Shown piece after piece: positions 9,090 through 17,319 of a DNA stretch of 64,000 nucleotides (its first letter is position 1; each line of letters opens with the position of its first letter). The position numbers and the translations under genes are program-made. The stretch comes from an uncultured Clostridia bacterium (GTDB lineage: Bacteria; Bacillota; Clostridia; Christensenellales; CAG-138), in NCBI GenBank assembly GCA_934633985.1, contig CAKTYU010000005.1:1-64000 (forward strand), read 5' to 3'. The notes below the pieces were generated by a model. That model saw nothing but the letters and a program-made list of their open reading frames with translations. It ran no database searches and was not told the DNA's origin.

Positions 9090-9118
9090 GGGTGAGCATA
9101 TATGCTCGCCCATTTTTA
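9090..9118 (+). terminator. Rho-independent terminator after yigZ
   Basis: GGGTGAGCAT (9090-9099) pairs with ATGCTCGCCC (9102-9111), including one G-T pair, and is followed by ATTTTTATT. Confidence 0.8.
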
Positions 9119-9154
9119 TTATGAATTTTTATACACGGGAGTTGTTTACGCGAT

Positions 9155-10780
9155 ATGAATTCAGAAATGCGCTGTCTGGGACCCAAGAGGCTGCTTGGGG
9201 CGGTTTTCTTCCTTGCGCTGCTGCTCATGCTGGGCACGGCATACGCCGCCGAGGTCTCCGCCTCCGTGCTGCCCGTGACCATGATATCCGCGGGGGACGG
9301 CACCGTTACCATCACCATAAAGAACACCAACGCCCCGGCGGAGGACGGCTCCGGCGCGGCCATAACGGATATATCCATAACCCCCTCCATACCCGACGTA
9401 TACTTTGACACGGCGGGCGCGTCCATAGCCCCCGGCGAGAGCAAGTCCTTCTCCGCCGCCTGCTATTTTTCCGAGGAGATGCTAAACACCTCCCTCTCCT
9501 TCACCGTAAGCTACACCGAGGGGACGAAGGCCCGCAGCAAGGACGTATCCGTAAAGGTGCTCACCGCCAAGACCTCCTCCGTCACCCTCACCCGCTCCGC
9601 CAGCACAAAGCAGGCCTCCCCGGGGGAGGAGATAACCCTCACCTACCGCATATCCAACGCCGGCGACGCGCCCATAACCATAACCTCGCTGGTGGATAGG
9701 GAGATAGGCGGCAAAAGCTCCATTTTAAAGGAAAAGCAGACGGTAGAGGCCGGCGCCTCCGCGGAGATACAATACGTATACAAGATGGGCAGGAGCACCG
9801 TCACCTCAGAGCCCACCGTGACCTATAAAAACGCCGCCACCAAGGAGGAGGGGACCGCCGCGGCCTCCGCGCTGACCCTCGGCATGGTGAATTCCCGCAT
9901 ATCCGTGGAGGTCATACAGGGGGAGGCCGCCGCCTCGGGCGTGACCTTTACCCTTAACCTCACCAACAACGGCAACCAGAAGATAAGCGACATAAAGATA
10001 ACAGACGATCAGGGCAACCGGGTCAATCCCGACGCCTTCGCCCTCGCCATAGGCGAAAACCGCCAGCTCACCTATAACGTGGTCACTGAGGAGGAGCGCT
10101 ACGTCACCTTCAGCATATCCGGTGTCACCACCTCCGGCGACAAATACGAGGACAAGACCAAGAGCTACGTGGTGCGAAAGTATATCGACCCCGACCTGCT
10201 GGGCATACAGTTCACCGCAGCCGTGACGGAGACGCTGAACTCCGCAGGCTCCATAGGCGTGCGCTTCGATATAAACAACACCGGCTCCATGACCATGACA
10301 AACCTCGTAATATCCATGGAGGACGCATATACCGACGAGACCGGCGCGGAAAAGACCAAGCTCACCGAGATATACCGCACCGACGCGGTACCCTCCGGCA
10401 AATTCGAGGCCGAGCAGACCGTATACGTGGGAGAGCCCCGGGATCTCACCTTCGTGGTGCAGATGAACGACCCGGCGGGCAACCCCTATACCTACACCGC
10501 CCACATCAAGGCGGAGGTGCTGGGCGTCCGCAACGTACAGGAGACCGACGATGCGCAGAAGTCCGCCATAAGCACCCTCGGGGCGACCGTGGGCGATTCC
10601 ATAAGCAGGGCGCTCACCATAGCGCTCATAGTGCTTGCGGTGCTGACCGCAGTATCCGTCGCAGCCATGGTGGTGCTCACCGCCCTTGAAAAGAAGCAGC
10701 GCCGCGAGGCCGCCCGCCGCCGCGCCGCCCGTGAGCGCCAGCGCCGCCGGGAGCAGCGCAACCGCGACAGCCTGAGCTGA
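9155..10780 (+). CDS. Secreted, membrane-anchored Ig-like repeat protein
   Basis: A 541-residue surface-type protein. It has a signal peptide (RLLGAVFFLALLLMLGTAYAA, cleaved near residue 30), several beta-rich CARDB/DUF11-like domains of about 100-120 residues with recurring ITIKNTN, YRISNAG, LNLTNNG and FDINNTG strands, and one C-terminal membrane helix (about 485-510). The tail of about 30 residues is almost all Arg, Ala, Glu and Gln and should face the cytoplasm. COG1361-like proteins with this layout are cell-envelope proteins of unknown role. The start lacks a close ribosome binding site (CGGGAG lies 13 bases upstream). It is monocistronic between two terminators. Confidence 0.8.
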   Translation: MNSEMRCLGPKRLLGAVFFLALLLMLGTAYAAEVSASVLPVTMISAGDGTVTITIKNTNAPAEDGSGAAITDISITPSIPDVYFDTAGASIAPGESKSFSAACYFSEEMLNTSLSFTVSYTEGTKARSKDVSVKVLTAKTSSVTLTRSASTKQASPGEEITLTYRISNAGDAPITITSLVDREIGGKSSILKEKQTVEAGASAEIQYVYKMGRSTVTSEPTVTYKNAATKEEGTAAASALTLGMVNSRISVEVIQGEAAASGVTFTLNLTNNGNQKISDIKITDDQGNRVNPDAFALAIGENRQLTYNVVTEEERYVTFSISGVTTSGDKYEDKTKSYVVRKYIDPDLLGIQFTAAVTETLNSAGSIGVRFDINNTGSMTMTNLVISMEDAYTDETGAEKTKLTEIYRTDAVPSGKFEAEQTVYVGEPRDLTFVVQMNDPAGNPYTYTAHIKAEVLGVRNVQETDDAQKSAISTLGATVGDSISRALTIALIVLAVLTAVSVAAMVVLTALEKKQRREAARRRAARERQRRREQRNRDSLS

Positions 10781-10803
10781 ACCGCCAAAAATACAAACAA
10801 ATC

Positions 10804-10832
10804 AAAAAAAAGGGGGCCATACCCCCTTTTTT
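10804..10832. terminator. Bidirectional terminator
   Basis: An A-run, GGGGG, loop CCATA, CCCCC and a T-run form a symmetric hairpin between the rightward repeat-protein gene and the leftward small gene, whose stop codon it touches. Confidence 0.85.
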
Positions 10833-11010
10833 ATTTCCCATACTCCCCCGCCGCGCCCTCCATTATGACGGTAAGTACGCCGCCCTCTCCCTCGCCGTAT
10901 TCCAGCAGCAGCTTGGCGGCGGCGATCCTGTCCGAATCCTTGTCGCCGTGGGCGCATATATCCTTCAGGCAGCCCAGCGCCGCCTTTTTGTCCTTCTTGG
11001 ATACCTCCAT
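10831..11010 (-). CDS. 59-residue protein, possibly phage-derived
   Basis: An intact short gene with a very strong ribosome binding site (AAAGGAGAAGGGTAAAA-ATG). The product begins MEVSKKDKKAALGCLKDI, contains SDRIAAAKLLLEYGEG and ends in AGEYGK; it is probably a short helical bundle. The pattern of a 'D-R-I-A-A-A-K-L-L-L' helix followed by an acidic tail recalls small proteins found beside phage terminases, but this is weak. It reads leftward, the same direction as the terminase and portal genes 1.4 kb away, and uses host-like codons. Function unknown. Confidence 0.65.
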   Translation of the reverse strand: MEVSKKDKKAALGCLKDICAHGDKDSDRIAAAKLLLEYGEGEGGVLTVIMEGAAGEYGK

Positions 11011-11134
11011 TTTTTACCCTTCTCCTTTCTTAAATATCGATCTGCATTTGTTAATTTTTACGGTATGCGTTGAAGCGCCCTCCGCTTTTGTGTTATGGTA
11101 TTCTAAATCGAAGACAGATCAAGGAGGCGTACAC

Positions 11135-12340
11135 ATGCGTAAAGCCCTTTTTGCAATAATCACCGCCATGGCGCTGCTCCTCTGCGCCTGCGCAAGGCCG
11201 GCGGAGCAGCCTGCCGCAGAGGCGTCCGTCACAAGCTCCCCCACGCCGGAAATCGCCTCGGGCGACGGCTATACCGTGGAGACAAGGACTCTGTACTACC
11301 CCGAGGGCGCGGAGGCGGACACGGCGCGGTTCATGCTGGAGCTTAAGCTGCCCGTGTTCCAAGGCGCCGCAGACGAGGCCATAGCCGAATACGAGGAGGA
11401 GCTCAACACCCGGATAACCGCGGAGCTGCTTCCCCTTGCGGAGCGGGAGGGCGGCTTCATACCCAACATGAGGGTCGAGCCTTCCGTGTTCCGGGCGGAG
11501 CTTCCCAAGGAGGAATATACCAACGTGATGTTCTCGGAGACGGTCTCCTTCCTCGAGGACGGCGAGCCGGAGCGCGACCGCCATCTTATAGTGCTGGACT
11601 CCGACGGGAACGAGCAGAGCCTTGCCTCCGTATCCGGCCTTTACTCCCCGGAGGACACCGTAGCGCAGCAGATATGGAACATAATCGCCGGCGACGGCAG
11701 CTATTACAGCGACCTCACGCAGGAGGACATAGCGGAGCATCTCGACCTGTACAACGGCTTTTCCGTGGGGGACGAGGGCTATACCGTGTACCTCCCCGCA
11801 GGCACTGTTGCGGACGAGTCCATGGGCGAGCAGGAATTCAGCTTTAGCCAGAACGCCCTTTACCCGGACTTCGTGGGCGATGTGATCACCGCCGATGAGT
11901 ATACCCAGATACTGCCCATGCTCAACGCCGCGGCGGCGGCCTGCGGCCCCGACTTTGCCAGCCTCAGCTTCGTACCGATAGGAGATCAGAGTGTGGCTTA
12001 TTGCAGGGAATACTGGCTTCAGGGCCGGGATTCCCGTACCGTCACCCAGGAGGAATACCTCTCCGCATATAAGTTCCCCCTCTCATCATCTCTGCCGCCA
12101 GAGGAAGGCCCCGGTGTGGAGCTTAAGGATGACGGCACCGTGGAGCTCTCCCGCGTCACCCCCTTCTATGGCTTCCAGCCTGAGGACGCCATGCTCAAGG
12201 AGGACGGCACGCTCACCGTAACCGGCGTGCTTATGAGCGGCGCTCCCGGCACAGCCGACGCCGCGGCCGCCGCCTCTGCCGCCGCAAGCTTTATGAAGAT
12301 AGGCGATGAATACTATCTGAACTCCTTTGATATAATGTAA
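11135..12340 (+). CDS. Lipoprotein with RsiV-like C-terminal domain
   Basis: A 401-residue lipoprotein. Residues 1-19 form a lipoprotein signal peptide with a lipobox ending at Cys19 (LLLCAC), followed by a flexible Ala/Ser/Pro/Glu linker. The body resembles the extracellular DUF4163/DUF3298 domain of RsiV-type anti-sigma factors (VFQGAADEAIAEYEEELN, then SVGDEGYTVYLPAGTVADESMGE style repeats), but no cytoplasmic sigma-binding part is present. The start ATG has AAGGAGG eight bases upstream; an in-frame extension to 10865 overlaps the leftward small gene and is rejected. It converges on the portal gene. Confidence 0.8.
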   Translation: MRKALFAIITAMALLLCACARPAEQPAAEASVTSSPTPEIASGDGYTVETRTLYYPEGAEADTARFMLELKLPVFQGAADEAIAEYEEELNTRITAELLPLAEREGGFIPNMRVEPSVFRAELPKEEYTNVMFSETVSFLEDGEPERDRHLIVLDSDGNEQSLASVSGLYSPEDTVAQQIWNIIAGDGSYYSDLTQEDIAEHLDLYNGFSVGDEGYTVYLPAGTVADESMGEQEFSFSQNALYPDFVGDVITADEYTQILPMLNAAAAACGPDFASLSFVPIGDQSVAYCREYWLQGRDSRTVTQEEYLSAYKFPLSSSLPPEEGPGVELKDDGTVELSRVTPFYGFQPEDAMLKEDGTLTVTGVLMSGAPGTADAAAAASAAASFMKIGDEYYLNSFDIM

Positions 12341-12349
12341 CGCATCTTC

Positions 12350-12380
12350 CAGGAAGCGGCTTAGCGCCGCTTCCTTTTAA
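12350..12380. terminator. Bidirectional terminator between lipoprotein and portal genes
   Basis: GGAAGCGGC (12352-12360), loop TTAGC, GCCGCTTCC (12366-12374), then TTTTAAATTT on the plus strand. Confidence 0.8.
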
Positions 12381-13963
12381 ATTTCTTCCCCGCCCTGCTC
12401 CCGCTCCTGGGCGGCCTTGCTCTCCGCCTCCTTCAGCTTTTTCGCCATCAGCTCCCGCACCTGCTCCTTTCCGTCGAATACCATCATCTCGAGGGCCACG
12501 TCGGCGGTTATCATGCCGCACTTGAGCATGCTGAGCATGAGCTCGTTGTGGGCGGCGACGGAAAAGCGGTTCTCCCGCTGCACCTTTACCGACACGGTGA
12601 ACTCAAGGGGTATGTGGTTGCCGAGGGCGGTCTTTTTCATCAGCTTATTTGCCATGAGGGTATCAGTGCGGTTCTTCAGGCGTACCCTTCTTGGGAATAT
12701 GCAGTATTCCCTCTCCACCTCTATCTCCAGCCGCACCGCCTGTTCAAAGGCGTCGTGTATGGCCCGCGCCGCCATGCGGCTGCGCTTGCTGCTCATCTCC
12801 TGCAAGGCGGCTATGGCGGAGGCCGCCGTCACGCCCCCTGCGGCCATGCCCCGTGAGAAGTCGTTTGCGCCGGATTCCTCCTTTATGCCGTTTCGCATGG
12901 AGCGTATATAATCCAGTATGTAGCCGGGCAGCGGCGCGGTAGAAAACCATGTTACGCCGTTGAGGTTTTCGCCCCGGTGCACCTCCTTTGACCAGTCCCT
13001 CAGGTCGTCTATATCAAAGCCTGACGCGCCCGTGACCAGCAGCTTATTGTGGCTCGCCATCAGGGCGTTTTTCAGCACTATCTGATCCAGCTTGTCCGAG
13101 TATAGCTGCTGGTTCTCGAACATGTCCACGAGCCCGAGGCCAAGGCAGCTCCCCCGCCTCGGGTATAGGGCCGTGACCACGAAGGGATACTCGCCGTGGG
13201 CGTAATAGCCCTCCGGCCTCTGCCTTGCGCTGCCCTCAAGCAGCACCCCGCCTGCCAGCTTCAGCATCCTCACTGAATACCTGTCGGTCTCCGTGTCGTA
13301 TTCCCTGAGCCAACATTCTATGAGCATTATGCTGTCGTCGTCGGATACGGTCAGCAGGCTGTCCCGCACGGGCTTGAGCAGCAGGCCGTCCGCCTCCATC
13401 TCCCGCTCCTTGTCTGGGTAGTGCTGCTTGAACCATGCCCGGTGATAGGGCGCGAACTTGAACACCGCCCTGCCGTCCCCTATATCGGGGCAGAGGGGGT
13501 CGAACATTATGCTGCGCGGGTCAACCTGCCGTATAAACGCGCCCCCCATGCCGCAGTTGAGCCGCTTGTCAAAGCCTGCCTCCTGTATCATATAGCCCCC
13601 CACCAGCAGGTCGTGGGTCAGCTTTGCGTATTCCCTCGCATAGCCTGCGCGGATGTGGTTTTCCCTTATTGCGCCGGTCAAAAGCTCCGCGACCTCGCTG
13701 TATTGGGGGCTGTCCGCGGTGATCACCGCCTCCGGGCACTGATCCATGAGGTCAGCCCTTATGTTCTCTATGGTGGACTGTATTATGGGGGTGACGGGGC
13801 GGGGCTCATCGGGGTCGGCCGCCGGTATGTCGTGCCAGTGGTCCCCCCGGTACATCCTCTCGCACCTCTCCAGCCGCTCCCACTCCCTGCCGTAGGCGTT
13901 CCTGTACTCCTCAAACAGGCTATACATAGCCTGCACGTTGACGTTTTCCTGAATGGTCTGCAT
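12377..13963 (-). CDS. Phage portal protein (P22-like)
   Basis: A 528-residue phage portal protein; twelve copies normally form the ring through which DNA enters and leaves the capsid. It starts with a helical segment (VNVQAMYSLFEEYRNAYGREW), has the P22-type clip and wing body with IQEAGFDKRLNCGMGG and VDPRSIMFDPLC, and ends in a long charged helix (AKKLKEAESKAAQERE). It follows the large terminase by 31 bases in standard late-gene order. No protease, scaffold or capsid gene follows; the module ends here at a shared terminator. Nearly all isoleucines use ATA, as in the host, suggesting long residence. The frame is intact. Confidence 0.88.
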   Translation of the reverse strand: MQTIQENVNVQAMYSLFEEYRNAYGREWERLERCERMYRGDHWHDIPAADPDEPRPVTPIIQSTIENIRADLMDQCPEAVITADSPQYSEVAELLTGAIRENHIRAGYAREYAKLTHDLLVGGYMIQEAGFDKRLNCGMGGAFIRQVDPRSIMFDPLCPDIGDGRAVFKFAPYHRAWFKQHYPDKEREMEADGLLLKPVRDSLLTVSDDDSIMLIECWLREYDTETDRYSVRMLKLAGGVLLEGSARQRPEGYYAHGEYPFVVTALYPRRGSCLGLGLVDMFENQQLYSDKLDQIVLKNALMASHNKLLVTGASGFDIDDLRDWSKEVHRGENLNGVTWFSTAPLPGYILDYIRSMRNGIKEESGANDFSRGMAAGGVTAASAIAALQEMSSKRSRMAARAIHDAFEQAVRLEIEVEREYCIFPRRVRLKNRTDTLMANKLMKKTALGNHIPLEFTVSVKVQRENRFSVAAHNELMLSMLKCGMITADVALEMMVFDGKEQVRELMAKKLKEAESKAAQEREQGGEEI

Positions 13964-13994
13964 ATCGCATCTCCTTTTTTTCTTATTTTTTCGC

Positions 13995-15338
13995 TTATTT
14001 TGCGAGGAAGCCCCGCTCCTCCTCCCGCTCCTCGCTGAAGGGGTCGTAGGCGGGGCCGCTCCTTCTCTTAGGCTCCGCCGGCAGGGCGGGGCGGGACATC
14101 AGCCCATAGCGGAGGGCTTCCGGCGCGTGATCCTCCCCCTGGGCCGCGTCCTCCCGGTCGCGCCCGTCGAATATCAGCCCCGGCAGCGTGCGTATGAGGT
14201 TTTCGCAGCAGGAGAATATCCTTAGCCGCGGCTCGCCGTCCGGGGCGTCGGCGAGGTAGCCCCGCACCCGCTGCCAGCCCGCCACGCGGGAATTGTCCGC
14301 CGGGGTCAGCGGCACGCCGGACAGGGAAAAAAGCTCCGCTATGCTCTCCCCCTCGAAGCCGCCGTTGGCCTTGAGCACCGCGCCGCGCTTCTGCCACATA
14401 TCCGGCGAGGCCACGGTATAGGCTATGTCCTCCCCCTCCGATTCCTTCAGTATCCGCTCCGCCACCTCATCGGCCCGGGTATAGCGCAGGTACAGCTCCC
14501 GATAGGTGTATATCCTCCCCTCGCCGTCCGCCGCGTGCCACAGCACGGCGCAGGGGTCGTTGTAGCCCCAGTCTATTGAGCGGAACCTCCGCCACCAGCC
14601 CGGCAGCTCGAAGGGCTCTATCACGTGCCTTTCCCGGGAGAATTCCCTGAAAAACTGCCCCGCAAGCACGTCCCAATCCCCGTCCAGGTAAGCCCGGCGC
14701 AGCTCCTCCGGCAGGTTTTCAAGCTGCCGGAGATACTCCGGGTCGGCGGTCACCAGCGCCGGGTTGTCGTATATCCTGGCGGGTATGAAGGCGTAGTCCG
14801 CCGCCCGCTCCCCCCGCCTGTAAGCCCGGTCTATGAACAGCCGCTTTACCCAGCCGTGGCCCACGCCGCCGGGGTTGCAGGTATAGTACATGCGCGGCGA
14901 GAAGTCCCGCCGCACCGTCCTGTTGCAGGTGGTGAGGAACTGCATCTGCTCCTCGGTGAAGTGGGTGGCCTCCTCCAGCCCTATAACGTCGTATTCCTGC
15001 CCCTGATACTGGTAGACGTCGCCCGCGCTGTCGCAGTAGCCCAGCCGCAGCCTGCTGCCGTTGGGGAACTTAAAGACTCGCTCCGCCGCGTTGTATTTCG
15101 CGGCGCCCTTAAGCTCCTTGAGCAGCGGTATCACGTGGTTCTCCCGAAGCTCGGGCAGCGTCCGCCGCATGATGAGGGCGTTTAGGCCGGGGTAATTCAG
15201 CGCCAGCAGCACCAGCTTCCTTCGCATGGCCCAGCTCTTGCCGCCGCCCCTTGCCCCTCCGTATGCGGTGTGCCGCGCAGTGGAGCGGAAAAATTCCGCC
15301 TGCTTTGGGTTGGGCGTCCCCTTAAGCTCCAATATCAT
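13995..15338 (-). CDS. terL: Phage terminase large subunit
   Basis: A 447-residue packaging motor ATPase/nuclease that would pump DNA through the portal. Walker A is GGARGGGKS at 27-35, Walker B with the catalytic Glu lies in DVIGLEEATH, and the RNase H-like nuclease domain opens with FRSIDWGYNDPCAVL and continues through VASPDMWQKRG. The ATG at 15338 has an exact AAGGAGG upstream; a 47-residue in-frame extension crosses a hairpin and is rejected. No small-terminase gene is seen next to it; instead a divergent phage-type regulator lies 308 bases away. Codon use is host-like and the frame is open throughout. Confidence 0.93.
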   Translation of the reverse strand: MILELKGTPNPKQAEFFRSTARHTAYGGARGGGKSWAMRRKLVLLALNYPGLNALIMRRTLPELRENHVIPLLKELKGAAKYNAAERVFKFPNGSRLRLGYCDSAGDVYQYQGQEYDVIGLEEATHFTEEQMQFLTTCNRTVRRDFSPRMYYTCNPGGVGHGWVKRLFIDRAYRRGERAADYAFIPARIYDNPALVTADPEYLRQLENLPEELRRAYLDGDWDVLAGQFFREFSRERHVIEPFELPGWWRRFRSIDWGYNDPCAVLWHAADGEGRIYTYRELYLRYTRADEVAERILKESEGEDIAYTVASPDMWQKRGAVLKANGGFEGESIAELFSLSGVPLTPADNSRVAGWQRVRGYLADAPDGEPRLRIFSCCENLIRTLPGLIFDGRDREDAAQGEDHAPEALRYGLMSRPALPAEPKRRSGPAYDPFSEEREEERGFLAK

Positions 15339-15381
15339 GCCCTTTCCTCCTTCCCTTAAATAAATTCTTTCGCGCAGCAAA

Positions 15382-15426
15382 AAAGGGGCGGATATTATCC
15401 GTCCCTTTGCCCCGCGGGGGCTTTTT
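15382..15426. other. Two hairpins upstream of the terminase
   Basis: In the 308-base gap between the divergent genes, AAAGGGGCGGATA pairs with TATCCGTCCCTTT (15382-15408); on the minus strand it is followed by a T-run and could attenuate transcription into the terminase. Beside it, GCCCCGCGGGGGC plus TTTTT (15409-15426) resembles a plus-strand terminator. Confidence 0.5.
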
Positions 15427-15553
15427 CTCACCGTATTAAGTATAAACCCGCCGCCCTTGCCTTTCAACGACAGCTTCAAGGCGTTTTTAAGGCGCGTATT
15501 GTGCAGCTTTTTATAGTAAAGTACCTTTTTCGGTATGAGTTTGTTTTTTATTA

Positions 15554-15583
15554 TTGACGCTTCCCGCCCATAGGTTGTATCAT
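15554..15583 (+). promoter_or_regulatory. Candidate promoter of the phage-type regulator
   Basis: TTGACG (15554-15559), an 18-base spacer and TATCAT (15578-15583) lie 63 bases before the regulator start. Confidence 0.45.
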
Positions 15584-15646
15584 CTGGTTACAACGAAGCT
15601 CGAACAAACGTTCTGCCATTACTATTACCCAAAGGAGGATCAGAAA

Positions 15647-16171
15647 ATGAATCATTCTGAAGCCGAAAACCACATGCTGAGCGCATCTGCGCTGGATATG
15701 TACTACGGCGGCGGGCATACGGACGGCAGCGCGGCCCAGGCGGCCATGGCCGCCACGGAGCGCAGGCTCTACGCCCTGCCCATAATACGCGAGAGAATAG
15801 AGGACAACCGCGAGGAGCTTGCGGAGCTGGAAAGCTGCGGCGTGGAGGCGCTGAGGCACCATTCCGCGTCCCTCGTGCGCCTCATACGGCCGGGTATGCG
15901 CCTTACGCCGGAGGAGGTACATTCCGCCCAGATGGCAGAGCTCAGGGCGCGGCTGGCTGCGGACGAGCGAGAGGCCCGCAAGATGCAGCACGCCCTGCGC
16001 TCCATAGGGGAGGACCCCTATTATCTCACCATAGAGCTGAAGTACTTCGACAACGTGAAGGACGCCGACGCGGCGCTGCGCCTGCGCTGCGACCCGGCGA
16101 CGGTGCGGCGGAACCGGCGGCGGCTGGTACGCCATTTGGCGCTCAGGCTCTACGGCGTGGAGTGCATCTGA
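15647..16171 (+). CDS. Phage-type late regulator (sigma-70 region 4-like HTH)
   Basis: A 174-residue protein. A coiled helical region (about 45-130, rich in Arg, Glu and Ala) precedes a C-terminal helix-turn-helix: EDPYYLTIELKYFDN, then ADAALRLRCDPATVRRNRRRLV. This is the layout of ArpU/RinA-type activators, which switch on phage late genes and normally sit just before the terminase genes. Here the gene is divergent from terminase and portal. The ATG at 15647 follows an AAAGGAGG box. Activation of the neighbouring packaging genes is an inference from family and position. Confidence 0.75.
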   Translation: MNHSEAENHMLSASALDMYYGGGHTDGSAAQAAMAATERRLYALPIIRERIEDNREELAELESCGVEALRHHSASLVRLIRPGMRLTPEEVHSAQMAELRARLAADEREARKMQHALRSIGEDPYYLTIELKYFDNVKDADAALRLRCDPATVRRNRRRLVRHLALRLYGVECI

Positions 16172-16180
16172 GGCGGGCAG

Positions 16181-16213
16181 AGGGCGGCAGCATGTATGCT
16201 GCCGCCCTCTTGA
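16181..16213 (+). terminator. Terminator hairpin after the regulator
   Basis: AGGGCGGCAGCA (16181-16192) pairs perfectly with TGCTGCCGCCCT (16197-16208) around a TGTA loop; the T tract is weak (CTTGAG). Confidence 0.65.
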
Positions 16214-16380
16214 GTACCGAACAGAAAAGGCGTGCGGGGCTATCGGCGGCGGCGCATTTGAAACGTTTACCTTTTCTTAATTTTATCCGCCCCTCTATGC
16301 CGTTGACACACAGGCCCCGCTGGCATAAAATAAAGGCTGACGGAGTTTACTGTATTATTGGACAGGGGGTAAAGGATCTT

Positions 16381-17259
16381 TTGAGTGAAAATAAAATAAA
16401 GCGACGCTTTGGGGACCGTTACGAGGGCAGGAGGATACGCGGCTACAACCCCATGGACCGTGTAGCATGGTACATAATGCCCCACAGGAACGGCGCAACC
16501 AACCTCTTAGCTTACAGCGTGGAGGTCGCCGCCATGGAGGACTATATACGCCAAAAGCGGGCGGAGGGGCTGGACGGCTTCGGCATAACCCACGTGCTGC
16601 TGGCGGCCTATGTGCGCACGGTATCCCAGCGCCCGGCGCTGAACCGCTTCCTCTCCGGACAGAAGCTATACGCCCGCAACGAGATATGGGTCAACATGGA
16701 CGTAAAAAAGGAGATGCGCACCGACTCCCCGGATACCGTAATAAAGGCGGTGTTCCCAAAGGACGCCACCGCCGCCCAGGTGTATCAGGTGCTTAATTCC
16801 ACCATAAAGGCGGCAAAGGAGGAGACCTCCGCCTTTGACGACACCGCAAGGGCCCTCAACTACATACCCGGCATCGTTTTCCGGTTGGTTATGGGCATAC
16901 TCAGGTTCATGGATTACTTCGGGCTCATACCCGCCCCGCTGATAAAGGTCAGCCCCTTCCACGGCAGCCTTTTCATAACCAGCATGGGCAGCCTGGGCAT
17001 ACCGCCGGTGTTCCATCACCTTTACGATTTCGGCAACGTGCCGGTATTTTGCAGCTTCGGCGCGAAGGAAAAGCGCCTCGAGGTGCAGCGGGACGGCACG
17101 GTGGCCGAGGTACACTACATACCCTACACCTTCACCACGGACGAGCGTATATGCGACGGCTTTTACTATGCCTCCGCCTTCAAGCTGCTGCGGGGCTACC
17201 TTAAGGATCCATGGCAGCTCGATACGCCTCCCGAAAGCGTGAAGGAGGATATAGCTTAA
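16381..17259 (+). CDS. E2-like acyltransferase-fold protein (active-site His absent)
   Basis: A 292-residue protein with the catalytic-domain fold of 2-oxoacid dehydrogenase E2/chloramphenicol acetyltransferase and no lipoyl or E1/E3-binding domain. Family landmarks include an N-terminal MDRVAWYIMPHRNGATN, AAYVRTVSQRPALNRFL and the C-terminal FTTDERICDGFYYA. In true E2 and CAT enzymes the last motif is HxxxDG with a catalytic His; here it reads ERICDG, so the base is Glu. A paralogue with the same change lies at 42941-43813. The start is taken as TTG at 16381 after AAAGGA (GGGGGT also lies nearby); an extension to 16162 overlaps the preceding gene. Substrate unknown. Confidence 0.78.
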   Translation: MSENKIKRRFGDRYEGRRIRGYNPMDRVAWYIMPHRNGATNLLAYSVEVAAMEDYIRQKRAEGLDGFGITHVLLAAYVRTVSQRPALNRFLSGQKLYARNEIWVNMDVKKEMRTDSPDTVIKAVFPKDATAAQVYQVLNSTIKAAKEETSAFDDTARALNYIPGIVFRLVMGILRFMDYFGLIPAPLIKVSPFHGSLFITSMGSLGIPPVFHHLYDFGNVPVFCSFGAKEKRLEVQRDGTVAEVHYIPYTFTTDERICDGFYYASAFKLLRGYLKDPWQLDTPPESVKEDIA

Positions 17260-17265
17260 CTGCTC

Positions 17266-17294
17266 AAAAAAAGGCGGCCTTCGGCCGCCCTTTT
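17266..17294. terminator. Bidirectional terminator
   Basis: An A-run, GGCGGCC (17273-17279), loop TTC, GGCCGCC (17283-17289), then CTTTT; it serves both the E2-like gene and the leftward anti-sigma gene. Confidence 0.85.
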
Positions 17295-17319
17295 AAGTGC
17301 TTCGGTTTTTTTGCCCGCG

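Noticed and set aside
10865..11134. N-terminal extension of the lipoprotein at 11135
   Set aside because: The extension overlaps the leftward 59-residue gene and its ribosome binding site, and the lipoprotein signal starts at 11135 after AAGGAGG.
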